This document shows positions 7,777-16,832 of a stretch of 61,989 nucleotides of DNA, one piece after another (the stretch's first letter is position 1; each line of letters starts with the position of its first letter). A program made the translations under genes and the position numbers. The stretch is from NCBI GenBank assembly GCA_021734075.1, contig JAIPJW010000006.1, forward strand, positions 1-61,989, read 5' to 3'. The DNA comes from Cephaloticoccus sp. (GTDB lineage: Bacteria > Verrucomicrobiota > Verrucomicrobiia > Opitutales > Opitutaceae). The notes beneath the pieces were generated by a model. It made no database searches. It was not told the DNA's origin and saw nothing but the letters and a program-made list of their open reading frames with translations.

Positions 7777-8424
7777 ATGAAAAAGCCTGATTTAACCGCC
7801 CTCTTGACAGTCGCAACGCTATTCCTTGCCGGCCCGGTTACCGCGCAGTCCTCCGACCAGCCGGTCGACCCCAGTCCCCGTGCCTCCAGCATGAAAATGA
7901 TGGGGATCAACCAGGACGCCCCGGACCGCGCCACTGCAGAAGCCAACATGCGGGCCAAGCTCTCCGAAAATCCGAAATTTATGGGCCGCGCCGATACCGA
8001 CAAGGACGGCCGAATCAGCGATGATGAATGGGCCATCGCCAAGGAAAAGTTCTGGCACCACCGCCAGGAGCGGATGGAGAAGAGGCGTGAACACCGGGAC
8101 GAGGATCGACCTGCCAAGGGGCCGCAAGCGCGTGGTCCCAAGGATGACCCGGCCTTTCGGCGCGGCTTCATCATGGGCAAGTATGATGCCAATAATGACG
8201 GCCGGCTCGATGAATCGGAACGCGCCGCCGTGCGCACCGCCATGGAAGCGAAAATGCGGGGCACCATGGAGAAGCAGCTCGCCCGGTTGAAGGCCGTCGA
8301 TACCGACAACGATGGCAAGATCAGTGATGGGGAGTGGGCCGTCGACCGGGAAAAGTTCAAGGAAATGCATCCCGGGATGGGTCCGCATGATGCGGGTATG
8401 CTGCCCCACCCCATGCCGGAGTGA
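7777..8424 (+). CDS. Secreted EF-hand calcium-binding protein
   Basis: 215 residues with an N-terminal signal peptide (residues 1-24, cleavage near VTAQS). Three EF-hand loops are seen: DTDKDGRISDDE (73-84), DANNDGRLDESE (137-148) and DTDNDGKISDGE (175-186), each with the D-x-[DN]-x-DG-x-[IL]-x-x-x-E calcium pattern. A strongly basic linker (about 90-125) separates the first from the others. Likely periplasmic. The ATG at 7777 is chosen because it begins the signal peptide; the frame is open 15 codons upstream. A strong terminator follows at 8462. The role of such proteins is generally unknown. Confidence 0.85.
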   Translation: MKKPDLTALLTVATLFLAGPVTAQSSDQPVDPSPRASSMKMMGINQDAPDRATAEANMRAKLSENPKFMGRADTDKDGRISDDEWAIAKEKFWHHRQERMEKRREHRDEDRPAKGPQARGPKDDPAFRRGFIMGKYDANNDGRLDESERAAVRTAMEAKMRGTMEKQLARLKAVDTDNDGKISDGEWAVDREKFKEMHPGMGPHDAGMLPHPMPE

Positions 8425-8461
8425 TTCTCGCCATACCCCGGTGCGGGGTGGCGATCCGATC

Positions 8462-8499
8462 AGACGGCGGTGCTTTGGGGCCCGCCGTCTTTCGTGTTT
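8462..8499 (+). terminator. Intrinsic terminator after the EF-hand gene
   Basis: Nine-base perfect arms agacggcgg (8462-8470) and ccgccgtct (8482-8490), followed by ttcgtgttt. It lies 38 bp after the EF-hand stop codon and ends that transcript before the threonine dehydratase gene. Confidence 0.75.
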
Positions 8500-8530
8500 C
8501 CATCCGGCGGGGTCCCGGCACACTGCGGTC

Positions 8531-9745
8531 ATGCCTGTCACCCTTTCGGATATTCGAGCCGCCCGCCGGCGCATCAGTTCCGGCATCATCAAGACCCCCT
8601 GTGCGGAATCCATTCCGCTCTCGGAAATCACCGGCGCGCGCATCTTTTCCAAGCTGGATAATTTTCAACGCACCGGTTCTTTCAAGGAGCGGGGCGCGCG
8701 CAACGCGCTCCTGCGCCTGTCGGCGGCGCAACGCAAAACCGGGGTCGTGGCGGCGAGCGCGGGCAACCACGCCCTCGGGCTGGCCTACCACGGCAAACTG
8801 CTCGGCATTCCTGTGCATGTGGTGATGCCCGACTATGCGCCGTTGATCAAAATCACCACCTGCCAGCGCCTCGGGGCCAACGTGCGCGTGCAGGGCCGCG
8901 ACTTTGTGGAGGCCCGGGCCCTGGCAGATGAATTGGCCGCCCAGCACGGCTACACTTACATCCACGGCTTTGATCACCCCGATATCATCGCCGGACAGGG
9001 CACCATCGGCCTGGAAATTCTGGAACAGGTGCGCCAGGCCGACGCCATTGTTTGTCCGGTCGGCGGGGGCGGTTTGATCGCCGGGCTTTCCCTCGCGATC
9101 AAGTCCCTGCGACCCAAGATCCGCGTCATCGGCGTCGAGAGTGTGGCCACCGGCAACTTTGCCGCGGCGCTGAAAGCCGGCCGCCCCGTGTTGCAACCGC
9201 GCCGCCCGACCCTCGCTGACGGTCTCGCCACGTTGACGGTGGGCAGCAACGCCTTTGCGCTGGCCCGCCAGCACGTGGATGAGGTGATCAGCGTCAGTGA
9301 GGCGGCCATTGCCCTCGCCATTTTGCGCATGGTCGAGCTGGAGAAAACCGTGGTTGAGGGCGCCGCGGCCACGCCGCTGGCCGCCATGATGTCCGGCAGG
9401 CTGCCCCAGCTCGCCGGCAAGAAGGTCGTGCTGGTGGTTTGCGGCGGCAACATCGACCCGGCGATTCTCAGTCGCATCATTGAGGGCGGTCTGGTCAGTG
9501 ACGGGCGGCTTACCCGCTTCACGGCCCGTATTAGCGACCGGCCCGGCGGCCTGGCGCGGCTCACCCGGGTGATCGCCGAGTGCGGCGCCAGCGTGAAGGA
9601 TATTGAACATGATCGGGCCTTCAGCGGCCCCGATGTTTCCGCGGTCCATGTCGTTTGCACAGTGGAAACCCGCGATCGCACCCACATCGCCGCACTGCAC
9701 CGGGCCCTGAAGAAAAACGGTTTCCCGCTCGTCGTGGCGAAATGA
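8531..9745 (+). CDS. Threonine dehydratase (threonine ammonia-lyase) with ACT-like C-terminus
   Basis: PLP enzyme converting threonine to 2-oxobutanoate and ammonia, either for isoleucine synthesis or for catabolism. 404 residues. The PLP lysine is in GSFKERGA (Lys52), the substrate loop is SAGNHA (76-81), and the phosphate-binding PVGGGGLIAG lies near 175. The last 75 or so residues (RFTARISDRPGGLARLTRVI onward) form one ACT-like regulatory domain. This layout matches the shorter 'catabolic plus ACT' class rather than the long two-ACT IlvA, so no symbol is given. The start at 8531 gives the usual N-terminus; the ribosome site is weak. Confidence 0.9.
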   Translation: MPVTLSDIRAARRRISSGIIKTPCAESIPLSEITGARIFSKLDNFQRTGSFKERGARNALLRLSAAQRKTGVVAASAGNHALGLAYHGKLLGIPVHVVMPDYAPLIKITTCQRLGANVRVQGRDFVEARALADELAAQHGYTYIHGFDHPDIIAGQGTIGLEILEQVRQADAIVCPVGGGGLIAGLSLAIKSLRPKIRVIGVESVATGNFAAALKAGRPVLQPRRPTLADGLATLTVGSNAFALARQHVDEVISVSEAAIALAILRMVELEKTVVEGAAATPLAAMMSGRLPQLAGKKVVLVVCGGNIDPAILSRIIEGGLVSDGRLTRFTARISDRPGGLARLTRVIAECGASVKDIEHDRAFSGPDVSAVHVVCTVETRDRTHIAALHRALKKNGFPLVVAK

Positions 9746-9761
9746 AATTCCCGACGGCAAC

Positions 9762-9786
9762 GGCGGTTGGGTATAACCGCCCCTAC
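9762..9786. repeat. GTAG-headed hairpin between threonine dehydratase and amidase genes
   Basis: Arms ggcggtt (9762-9768) and aaccgcc (9775-9781), then CTAC (9783-9786). It ends just before the likely start codon of the amidase gene (9790), so it may mask that gene's initiation region. Confidence 0.55.
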
Positions 9787-9789
9787 CTT

Positions 9790-10860
9790 ATGGCCCTCAG
9801 ACATCGGTTAGAGGGGGTTATCCTTAAGCGCCATTGTTGGGGAATAACGGCAGTATGCGTCCTGCTCCTCGCTGGCTGCCAAACCGCACCACCGGCTGTG
9901 GCGCCGGCGGCCCCTTCACCTGCAACGGTCGTCTCCACGCCGGCCCCGGTTCTTCCCCCTGCGCCGGTCGCTGCGCGCACGGACGATTTGATCATCGTGG
10001 CCGGGCTGGGATTTCACACCGGCACGCGCGTGGTCGTCTGGTCGGAAAAAGCGGGACTCAATGCCTATGACTTCAATCCCACGAAACAGGCAGGCACCGA
10101 AAATCATGGCGGGCGGCGCCTGGCGTTGCCCGGCGGCAAACCCGGCGGCGCGGAACCCCAAACCCCGTGGACCTTGACCGGCCTGCAAAAGCAGATCGAT
10201 CAATTCGTGCTGCACTACGACGGCGAAGGTTTCAGTCGGAACACGTTCAACGTGCTGCAACAGCGGGGCTTGAGCGCGCACTTCCTCCTCGATGTGGATG
10301 GCACGATTTATCAGACGCTCGATCTGCGCGAGCGGGCCTATCACGCCACCATAGCCAACAGTCGCTCCATCGGGATTGAGATGGCCAATCGCGGCGCCTT
10401 TCCGCCGGAAAAAAGCAAGGAACTGGACGCTTGGTATGCCACCGACGCCCAGAAGGGAATCGGGTTGCGGCCCCCGGCGAATGTCGGCGCCACGGGAGTA
10501 TTGACCCCTAACTTCATTGCGCGGCCGGACCAGCCGCAGATCGTGACCGGAGTCCTCAACGGCCGAATCTTGAAGCAGTATAATTTCACGTCCGAGCAAT
10601 ACGCTGCGCTCATCAAGCTCACCGCCGCGCTGCACCGCATTTTTCCGCAAATAAAGGTGGACTACCCGCGGGACGTTGCAGGCCGGCTCGTCCGGAACAA
10701 ACTGGCCGACCAACGACTGGAAAAATACCACGGCCTGCTGGGCCACTGGCACATTCAAAATAACAAGATCGATCCCGGTCCCGCATTCCAATGGGACCGG
10801 TTGATCGACGGCGCTCGCCGGGAATTGGCCGGGGATAAGCACGGAGTGGATGGGCCATAA
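9790..10860 (+). CDS. Lipoprotein N-acetylmuramoyl-L-alanine amidase (amidase_2, AmiD-like)
   Basis: Predicted zinc amidase cutting the MurNAc-L-Ala bond of peptidoglycan or anhydro-muropeptides, anchored as a lipoprotein: lipobox LLLAGC about 30 residues in, then a Pro/Ala-rich linker of about 40 residues. The amidase_2 core is visible as QFVLHYDGEG (first zinc His), RERAYHATIANSRSIGIEM and, near the C-terminus, GHWHIQNNKIDPGPAFQW with the second His and the Lys-x-Asp-Pro-Gly motif. 356 residues from ATG 9790. The start is uncertain since it overlaps a palindrome region and lacks a ribosome site. It is convergent with an AmpG-like permease, which supports a role in muropeptide recycling. Confidence 0.85.
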   Translation: MALRHRLEGVILKRHCWGITAVCVLLLAGCQTAPPAVAPAAPSPATVVSTPAPVLPPAPVAARTDDLIIVAGLGFHTGTRVVVWSEKAGLNAYDFNPTKQAGTENHGGRRLALPGGKPGGAEPQTPWTLTGLQKQIDQFVLHYDGEGFSRNTFNVLQQRGLSAHFLLDVDGTIYQTLDLRERAYHATIANSRSIGIEMANRGAFPPEKSKELDAWYATDAQKGIGLRPPANVGATGVLTPNFIARPDQPQIVTGVLNGRILKQYNFTSEQYAALIKLTAALHRIFPQIKVDYPRDVAGRLVRNKLADQRLEKYHGLLGHWHIQNNKIDPGPAFQWDRLIDGARRELAGDKHGVDGP

Positions 10861-10864
10861 AAGC

Positions 10865-10890
10865 AGGGGCCGAGATCCTTAACGGCCCCT
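10865..10890. terminator. Hairpin between convergent amidase and permease genes
   Basis: Eight-base arms aggggccg (10865-10872) and cggcccct (10883-10890), ten-base loop. It lies five bases after the amidase stop and 35 bp from the permease stop, so it could end both transcripts. There is no T-tract on either strand. The loop and right arm resemble the palindrome at 996-1022, so it may equally be a headless member of the repeat family. Confidence 0.4.
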
Positions 10891-10925
10891 TGGTCCGAAA
10901 CTGATGCCTGATCGCTGACGGCGCC

Positions 10926-12203
10926 CTAAAATTGGGTCTTCCGGCCGAACGCGGGATCGAGCTTGAGCAGGGCCGTGACGACCAACGAGGGCACGGTCGC
11001 GATCATGACCCAACCAAAGAAATTGATGTAGCCCAGCTGTTCCTGGATCCAGCCAGCGGCCATCCCGGGCAGCATCATGCCGAGTGCCATGAAACCGGTG
11101 CAGATCGCATAGTGCGCCGTCTGGTGCTCGCCCCGGGCCATATACATCATGTAGAGCATGTAGGCGGTAAACCCGAAGCCATAGCCGAGTTGCTCCACCG
11201 CCACCGCTCCGCCAATCAGGAGCAGGTTGGTGGGTTGCACCACCGCCAACAGGATGAACACCGCGTTGGGCACGTGCATGCAGGCGATCATCGGCCAGAG
11301 CAGCCGTTTCAACCCGTGCCGTGAAACGATGTAGCCCCCGATCAAGCCGCCGAGGGTCAGGGCGATCACGCCGATCGTGCCGTAAAATATCCCGACCTGT
11401 TGCGTGGTCAGACCCAGCCCGCCGATTTCCCGGCCATCCAGCATGAACGGGGTCGCGAGTTTGAGCAGTTGCGACTCCGCCAGGCGGTAGAGCAGCAAAA
11501 AGGCGAGGCTGATGCCGATGTGCGGCTGCCGAATAAAAGAACCGAAAGTGGAAAAGTAACCCGTGGCAAAGCGGGCTTCGCGCACCGCGTGATCCTCGGC
11601 CGGGCGCGGCAGCACGATATGATGATAAATCGCGGCGAACGTGAATATCACCGCCAGCGTGCCGAACACCAATGCCCACGCGTGCACCATATTGCCGGTG
11701 GTTTGTTGCAGGTAACCCGCCAGCCAAACCAACCCGCCCTGGCCGGTGATCATGGCCAGGCGGTAGAATGTGCTGCGCACCCCGACAAACGCCGCCTGCT
11801 GGTGCGGGGGCAACGCGAGCAGATAAAACCCGTCGGCGGCGATGTCATGGGTCGCCGAGCTGAAAGCCAGCAACCAAAACACCACGAGGGTGGCGCGGAA
11901 GAAGCCCGGCCCCGGCAGGGTCAGCGCCACAGCCGCGAGCGCGGCGCCAATGATGAATTGCAGGACCACGATCCAGCGCCGCTTCGTGCCCAACAGGTCC
12001 ACGATCGGCGACCACAGCGGCTTGATCACCCACGGCAGGTAAAGCCAGCTGGTGTAGAGCGCGATGTCGGTGTTCGAGATGCCGAGGTTCTTGTAGAGGA
12101 TGACCGAGAGCGTCATCGCTGCCACGTAGGGCAGGCCCTGGCTGAAATACAGCGAGGGGATCCAACGCCAGGGCTGGGGGGAATTAGCGGCAGGGCCTTC
12201 CAT
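10926..12203 (-). CDS. Major facilitator permease, AmpG/PAT family
   Basis: 425 residues with about 12 membrane helices. The opening PSLYFSQGLPYVAAMTLSVILYKNLGISNTDIALYTSWLYLPW and the DLLGTKRRW loop are characteristic of AmpG-type permeases, which import anhydro-muropeptides from the periplasm. In proteobacteria AmpG feeds AmpD and the beta-lactamase regulator. Here the partner is the convergent lipoprotein amidase. No beta-lactamase or ampR is in view. Other PAT-family members carry acetyl-CoA or siderophores, so the substrate is inferred. ATG at 12201-12203; no clear ribosome site. Confidence 0.8.
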   Translation of the reverse strand: MEGPAANSPQPWRWIPSLYFSQGLPYVAAMTLSVILYKNLGISNTDIALYTSWLYLPWVIKPLWSPIVDLLGTKRRWIVVLQFIIGAALAAVALTLPGPGFFRATLVVFWLLAFSSATHDIAADGFYLLALPPHQQAAFVGVRSTFYRLAMITGQGGLVWLAGYLQQTTGNMVHAWALVFGTLAVIFTFAAIYHHIVLPRPAEDHAVREARFATGYFSTFGSFIRQPHIGISLAFLLLYRLAESQLLKLATPFMLDGREIGGLGLTTQQVGIFYGTIGVIALTLGGLIGGYIVSRHGLKRLLWPMIACMHVPNAVFILLAVVQPTNLLLIGGAVAVEQLGYGFGFTAYMLYMMYMARGEHQTAHYAICTGFMALGMMLPGMAAGWIQEQLGYINFFGWVMIATVPSLVVTALLKLDPAFGRKTQF

Positions 12204-12508
12204 TAATGTCCGCGAACGTGTCCAAGGTCGCAGGCGGGAGCAATGTCAGAACACCAGTAACGGGTGAGGGGGAATTTAGGAAAGCAGGATTAGGCCACCG
12301 ACCGACCTCGGCCATGCAATCCACCATTGCCGCACATGGGGTGGGTCGTATTTGCAACGCCAAAGCGATCAGGGTTAAAAAATCAATTTAGCGCGCGGTT
12401 TGCCATCGGGACTTGGTTCGTTCCATCCACGGGTTCGCTCTGTGCTAAATTACACCTGCGGTTCAAGAGGGCGCCCCGGAAATTTGTTATCTGATTATTC
12501 GATGAGTC
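12204..12508. other. Gene-free stretch upstream of the permease gene
   Basis: 305 bp between the permease start and the S9 peptidase stop. The left half must contain the permease promoter, but I cannot place its boxes. I see no tRNA, no convincing coding frame and no member of the palindrome family. The stretch near 12370-12470 is locally AT-rich. Confidence 0.5.
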
Positions 12509-15388
12509 TCAGGGACTGCCGTTGAAGCGGGTTTTTTCGACGTCGCGCTCAAGGTAGGGGATGCCCCGGGTCAGCCAGTCCGGCGCGGGAGCATCGTGCA
12601 GGTAGTGCTCGAAATATTGCCACATGCGCCGGGCAAAATCCTTCTCGTTGGCGTGGCGCGTCAGACCGTGGCCTTCCTGCGGATAGTTGATCAGCCACAC
12701 GGCCTTGCCGTGCCGGCGCAGGGCGAAGTAGAGCTCGAGGGCCTGTTCCCAGGGCACGGCGCCGTCCGCATCGTTGTGCTGGATGAGCAGCGGGGTCTGC
12801 ACGGACTTCACGTGAAATATAGGGGAGTTCTCGATATACAATTCAGGCGCGTCGGTGGGGGGCGCGCCGATGCGGCTCTGGGTCTGCTCATATTGAAATA
12901 GGCGGGGCTGGCCGGTGGTCCAACGGATGCCACCATAGGCACTGGTCATGTTACCCACGACCGCCCCGGCCTCGGCGGCACGAAAGCGGTTGGTCCGGGT
13001 AATGATGTAGGCCGCCTGGTAGCCACCCCAGGAGGCACCCTGGATGCCGAGATGCTGCTCATCCACGAAGCCCTGGGCGATTACGGCATCGAGCGCGGCG
13101 TTTACACAGTCGAGCGCACTTTGGCCCGGATGGCCGATGGTGTAGGCAATGTCCGGCAGGAGCACGAGGTAGCCGTTGCTGGCGTAGAAGGGGAAACTGA
13201 TGTTGGAATTGGCGGTGGGTTGGAAGAATCGGTGGATAATGTGCGAGAGCCGTTCGTAGGTGTAGACGATGAGCGGATACTTTTTGTGCGGATCAAAATC
13301 CGCTGGCTTGTAGAGCAGGGCCTGGAGGGGCTCCCCGGCGGGGTTGGTGAAATCGACCAGCTCGGCGCGGCCCCACTTGAATGGCGCGAGCTGCGCGCCG
13401 CCGTCGGTCACGCGGGCGGGGGCGGCAAAGTCATGATCGGTGACCCAGACGTCGGGAAACTCGTCGAAGCGCGACGCGGTCAGCAGGTGGACATCGGCGT
13501 CCACTGCGCGCCCGACGTGGCGGTAATTCTTGTCGCCCCACAGCAACCGCACCGGGTCCGACGTGGCGGCAAAATCCTGGCGAAAAAAACCGCTGGCCCG
13601 CGTGGTTTCACTTTCACCGCGCAGGATGAGGGGTTGGTTGGGATCGATGCCGCGCGCGGGATCGTCCGCCTCGTGGGGTGCGATATCCTCCACCCGCAGG
13701 AAGATCCGGTGGGCCCGGCCCCAGCCGCGGGTGAGATTGCGCGGGGCCCGGCCATCCACCCAAAGTTGCCAGACGTCGTAACGACCGTAGGCGATGAAGG
13801 ACTGGCTGTCACTCACCCAACCGGCCCAGCCATAGGCCGCCGCCGGCTCGGGTTCATCGTGGTTTTCATTGTGAAACGCAACCGGGAGTCCGGCCGTGAG
13901 TGTTCGATGCGATCCGGTGGCCGCATCGAGCACGTGCCATTGCAACTGGTCGTAGTAGGCCGCCCATTGGCCGTCGGGGGAAAACGTGACCGCCGGCATG
14001 CCCTCGTCGCCCGAGCGCCCGCGCAACCTGGGCAGGGCCAACCGCCGGGTTCCGGTAGTGGCATCGATTACGTAAATATCGGCATAGGTGCCGTCGTGGT
14101 CGCGTTCGCGCAAATAGGGTTCCTCCGCGAAACCCAGGGCCCGCGTGCCATCATCCGACAGGATCACTCCGGGCAGATCTGGCGTGGCGATCTGGGTGTA
14201 GCGGCCGCTGGCCAGATCAAGCACGCCGCGATAAGTGCGGGTGCTTTCGACCCCGGCCATGACCAATTGGCGGGATTGTGTGAGGCCATCGTGCCAACTC
14301 CAAAGATCGGCCACCACCACGTCCTCCGGATCGCGCTTGGGTTTGGGATCGACCACCGGATAATCGGCCACGCCCAGATATAATTTTTTGCCGTCATGCG
14401 AAAACACCGGCATGGCGTTTTGGCTCACCGTCATGCCCGGGGCCATGCCGGGTGTATTCGCCGCGGCGACCATCACGGCATCGTCGGAGCCACGCGACCA
14501 GAGATAGGCCCTGAAATAGGGTGTGGGCGTCTTTTGGCCGTCGCGGTCACTTAGAAATGCCGCCCGGGTCTGGGTGCGGTTCCAGGCGAGTTTCAAATAA
14601 CGCCCCGCGCCGCGCAGCAGGGCCTTGGGCGAGGACCACCCCCCGGGAGTGTAGGCGTAGACGCCATTGCGGCGTTCACTGGGTGAGGAGACGACGAATA
14701 ACAAGGTGCGCCCATCGCGCGCCAAGGCGTATTCCGTCACATCGTCAAAGAGGCGTTCCTTGCGGCTGGTCAGATTGCGCAGGACCAGTTTCGCCCCATA
14801 CGGCGGGGAATTTTTGTCGGCGGTTTTGCCCCGCAGATTTTTGTCGGTGGCCGGGTCATGCAGGTAGGCGATCCAGTCTCCCTGCGTGGAGACCTGCACG
14901 GATTTGACGTTGGGCACCGTCTCGTTTTTGCCGGTGGTGAGGTCGGTGATGACCAATCCGCGTTGATGCGTGGCATGGGCTTTTACGGGCGACATCCGTT
15001 CCGCCGCCATGGCGGCGAAGGAGGGAAAAGTGGTGGAGATCAGGAAACGACTGTCGGGAGTAAAAAGCAGGTTGATCTGAGGCAAGGGAGGGCGCCGTTC
15101 GTCGGGACTGGTGGGGCGCGGAAATTGAGGCGGGGGTGTCGCCCCCACGTTGGTCCGCAGTTCACGACCACTCGGCAAATGTCGGGCGATCACTTCGCCA
15201 TCGCCCTGTTGGGGCATGTAACCGTAGGCCAGCCAGGCCCCGTCACGCGAGAGGAGGGGCGTCGTGATCCGCCGCCAGGCATCAAAGTCATCCAGCCGCA
15301 ACGGGCGTTGGGCGACCTGACCGTCAAGGGGCCGGGACAGCAGGACCAGCAGGGAGAAAACAAGCAGCAGCCGTGGGGACGGGGTCAT
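12509..15388 (-). CDS. Secreted prolyl oligopeptidase-family (S9) peptidase
   Basis: Serine peptidase of the S9 / acylaminoacyl-peptidase type, exported to the periplasm (signal peptide MTPSPRLLLVFSLLVLLSRP from the ATG at 15388). About 959 residues: an N-terminal propeller with repeated FSPDGQW/FTPDSRF-like blades, then an alpha/beta-hydrolase domain in the last 260 residues. The catalytic Ser is in GIQGASWGGYQAA, Asp in QHNDADGAVPW, His in PQEGHGLTRHANE. A 978-residue reading from 15445 would bury the signal peptide, so the internal ATG is preferred. Probably a single-gene unit that degrades peptides taken up or released in the periplasm. Confidence 0.9.
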   Translation of the reverse strand: MTPSPRLLLVFSLLVLLSRPLDGQVAQRPLRLDDFDAWRRITTPLLSRDGAWLAYGYMPQQGDGEVIARHLPSGRELRTNVGATPPPQFPRPTSPDERRPPLPQINLLFTPDSRFLISTTFPSFAAMAAERMSPVKAHATHQRGLVITDLTTGKNETVPNVKSVQVSTQGDWIAYLHDPATDKNLRGKTADKNSPPYGAKLVLRNLTSRKERLFDDVTEYALARDGRTLLFVVSSPSERRNGVYAYTPGGWSSPKALLRGAGRYLKLAWNRTQTRAAFLSDRDGQKTPTPYFRAYLWSRGSDDAVMVAAANTPGMAPGMTVSQNAMPVFSHDGKKLYLGVADYPVVDPKPKRDPEDVVVADLWSWHDGLTQSRQLVMAGVESTRTYRGVLDLASGRYTQIATPDLPGVILSDDGTRALGFAEEPYLRERDHDGTYADIYVIDATTGTRRLALPRLRGRSGDEGMPAVTFSPDGQWAAYYDQLQWHVLDAATGSHRTLTAGLPVAFHNENHDEPEPAAAYGWAGWVSDSQSFIAYGRYDVWQLWVDGRAPRNLTRGWGRAHRIFLRVEDIAPHEADDPARGIDPNQPLILRGESETTRASGFFRQDFAATSDPVRLLWGDKNYRHVGRAVDADVHLLTASRFDEFPDVWVTDHDFAAPARVTDGGAQLAPFKWGRAELVDFTNPAGEPLQALLYKPADFDPHKKYPLIVYTYERLSHIIHRFFQPTANSNISFPFYASNGYLVLLPDIAYTIGHPGQSALDCVNAALDAVIAQGFVDEQHLGIQGASWGGYQAAYIITRTNRFRAAEAGAVVGNMTSAYGGIRWTTGQPRLFQYEQTQSRIGAPPTDAPELYIENSPIFHVKSVQTPLLIQHNDADGAVPWEQALELYFALRRHGKAVWLINYPQEGHGLTRHANEKDFARRMWQYFEHYLHDAPAPDWLTRGIPYLERDVEKTRFNGSP

Positions 15389-15761
15389 CGGTCGTTTCGC
15401 ATGGGTGGAATCAGCACGTGGCGTCAGCGCCACCAACTTGAACACGGTTGGACATTCCTCAAGTCCGGTCCGCAGAAGGGGGTGGAAAAACGTTCAATCT
15501 TTTAACCGGTTTAATTGTCGGGCCGTCGGGAACTCACTGGCCACCGGAGCGTCACTACTTCCACTTCAACTGGGTTTCGACCGGCCTTGGGGCAGGGCGG
15601 GACCCAGCGGGAGTGGTTCTTTGTTGGGTGTGTGTTAAAGAAGCCCGCGCAGGGGTGGTTCCCGGCGCGGGCTTCGGCATTTTATGGGCGGGCGGGCCAA
15701 GCACAACAGGAGAGGGAGGGAGAAAGTGCAGACCCGACGCCACAACCAGCCGTGCGCCGCG
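15389..15761. other. Gene-free stretch with one terminator and an 8-bp palindrome
   Basis: 373 bp upstream of the S9 peptidase and downstream of the DUF2959 gene. The right part contains the terminator at 15640-15675. The AT-rich block around 15493-15516 contains the palindrome aaccggtt and is the best place for the peptidase promoter or an operator. That is position-based inference. No coding frame is convincing. Confidence 0.5.
15640..15675 (-). terminator. Intrinsic terminator downstream of the DUF2959 lipoprotein gene
   Basis: Perfect 11-base arms gaagcccgcgc (15640-15650) and gcgcgggcttc (15665-15675), 14-base loop. On the minus strand the stem is followed by a short T run (ctttaac). 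It lies 87 bp beyond the stop codon of the DUF2959 gene and separates it from the S9 peptidase gene. Confidence 0.75.
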
Positions 15762-16403
15762 TCACTTGGCCGGCTTCATCTCGCGGATGAAGGCCTCGGC
15801 TTCCTTGATGGATTTTTCCATGTCGCGCACCAGATTGGCGATGTCGCCTTGCAGGGCGCGCGAAGTGGTGTCGAGCGAGCGCAACGCCTGGGCGTTCAGG
15901 TTGTGTTTCAGGAACAACACCTGATCACGAAAGCTGACCAAAATGGGTTCCATGCGCGCGGCCGCCCGGCGCATGGCCGTCATCAGTTCGCCATAGCGCA
16001 CGCGGGTGGCGGCGAGTTGCTGCTGGCTCTGGGAGCGTAGCGAGACATTGGAGTATTGCGCCAATTCGTTGCCCCATTCCTCGAAAAGGGCGTTGGCGAC
16101 TTCGTCGATGGCGCCGATCCGGTCGTTCACCTCGGTGGCGCGGCTTTCGCATTGTTTCAACTGACTGCTCAACTCGTCGTATTTGAGTTTCAGCTCACCA
16201 CCATCGACCTTGGTCACGGCGAGAAAACTCTGCAGCGCATCGGTGAACTGCACCTTGGCCTCTTCCTGGGCGGTCTGCGCCTTTTCCACCCGGGTCACCA
16301 AAATGTCACGCTTGGCGTAACCCATTTTCTCCATTGCCCCATAGTAGGTGGAGGAACAACCGGCCAAAATCAGGATGGAAGACAAAAGGAGGGATTTGCG
16401 CAT
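15762..16403 (-). CDS. DUF2959 family lipoprotein
   Basis: A 213-residue lipoprotein with lipobox ILILAGC right after the N-terminal MRKSLLLSS. The mature part is almost entirely helical and starts with the family's typical YYGAMEKMGYAKRDILVTRVEKAQTAQEEAKVQF. Long heptad-like stretches suggest a periplasmic coiled coil. Function is unknown; DUF2959 proteins are widespread in Gram-negatives. The ATG at 16403 is chosen because it places the signal peptide at the N-terminus. The longer reading to 16466 overlaps the upstream DUF2007 gene. Likely cotranscribed with that gene and ended by the terminator at 15640. Confidence 0.85.
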   Translation of the reverse strand: MRKSLLLSSILILAGCSSTYYGAMEKMGYAKRDILVTRVEKAQTAQEEAKVQFTDALQSFLAVTKVDGGELKLKYDELSSQLKQCESRATEVNDRIGAIDEVANALFEEWGNELAQYSNVSLRSQSQQQLAATRVRYGELMTAMRRAAARMEPILVSFRDQVLFLKHNLNAQALRSLDTTSRALQGDIANLVRDMEKSIKEAEAFIREMKPAK

Positions 16404-16452
16404 GATGTAGGGTGAATTGTCCAAGTCTGGCGGATGAGCGTGGGCGCCGCAA

Positions 16453-16656
16453 TTATTCGTTGGCAATCAGGGCGAGGGCGGTTTCAGCGTCCTCCTCCGT
16501 CACCTGCACCCGCACCCCGGTGCCGGCATAGAACACGTGGGGCGCATTTTGCGCCATCGATTCATCGGGGACGAACGCGGTGATCCCGTTGCCCTCGAGC
16601 ATGGATTTGAGAAATAGCGCTTCATCAACACTGGAACATTCGGCCACGGTAACCAT
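16453..16656 (-). CDS. DUF2007 domain protein (putative signal-transducing protein)
   Basis: A 67-residue cytosolic protein. The pattern VTVAECSSVDEALFLKSMLEGNGITAFVPDE and the C-terminal VRVQVTEEDAETALALI match DUF2007, a small ferredoxin-like fold related to the PII superfamily and annotated only as putative signal transducing protein. It is 49 bp upstream of the DUF2959 lipoprotein, same strand, presumably one operon. A ligand cannot be predicted from sequence. Confidence 0.8.
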   Translation of the reverse strand: MVTVAECSSVDEALFLKSMLEGNGITAFVPDESMAQNAPHVFYAGTGVRVQVTEEDAETALALIANE

Positions 16657-16832
16657 GGCTAAAAACTAGCTGGAATTCCCGCAATAGCGAGCTCGGGAAC
16701 GTTTTGCGAGGACCAGGGTCGCGTCGGCGTCTGCAGCTCGGGAAGCACCATTCAATGGGCCCAAGCCCCCGGGGCAAGCGAGGGGCACCTTGGAGAAATT
16801 CAGATTTTTAACATGATGCGTTACAATTGGGC

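Noticed and set aside
12204-12508. Possible small RNA upstream of the AmpG-like gene
   Set aside because: No terminator-like hairpin or promoter pair could be recognised, so nothing beyond a gap is supported.
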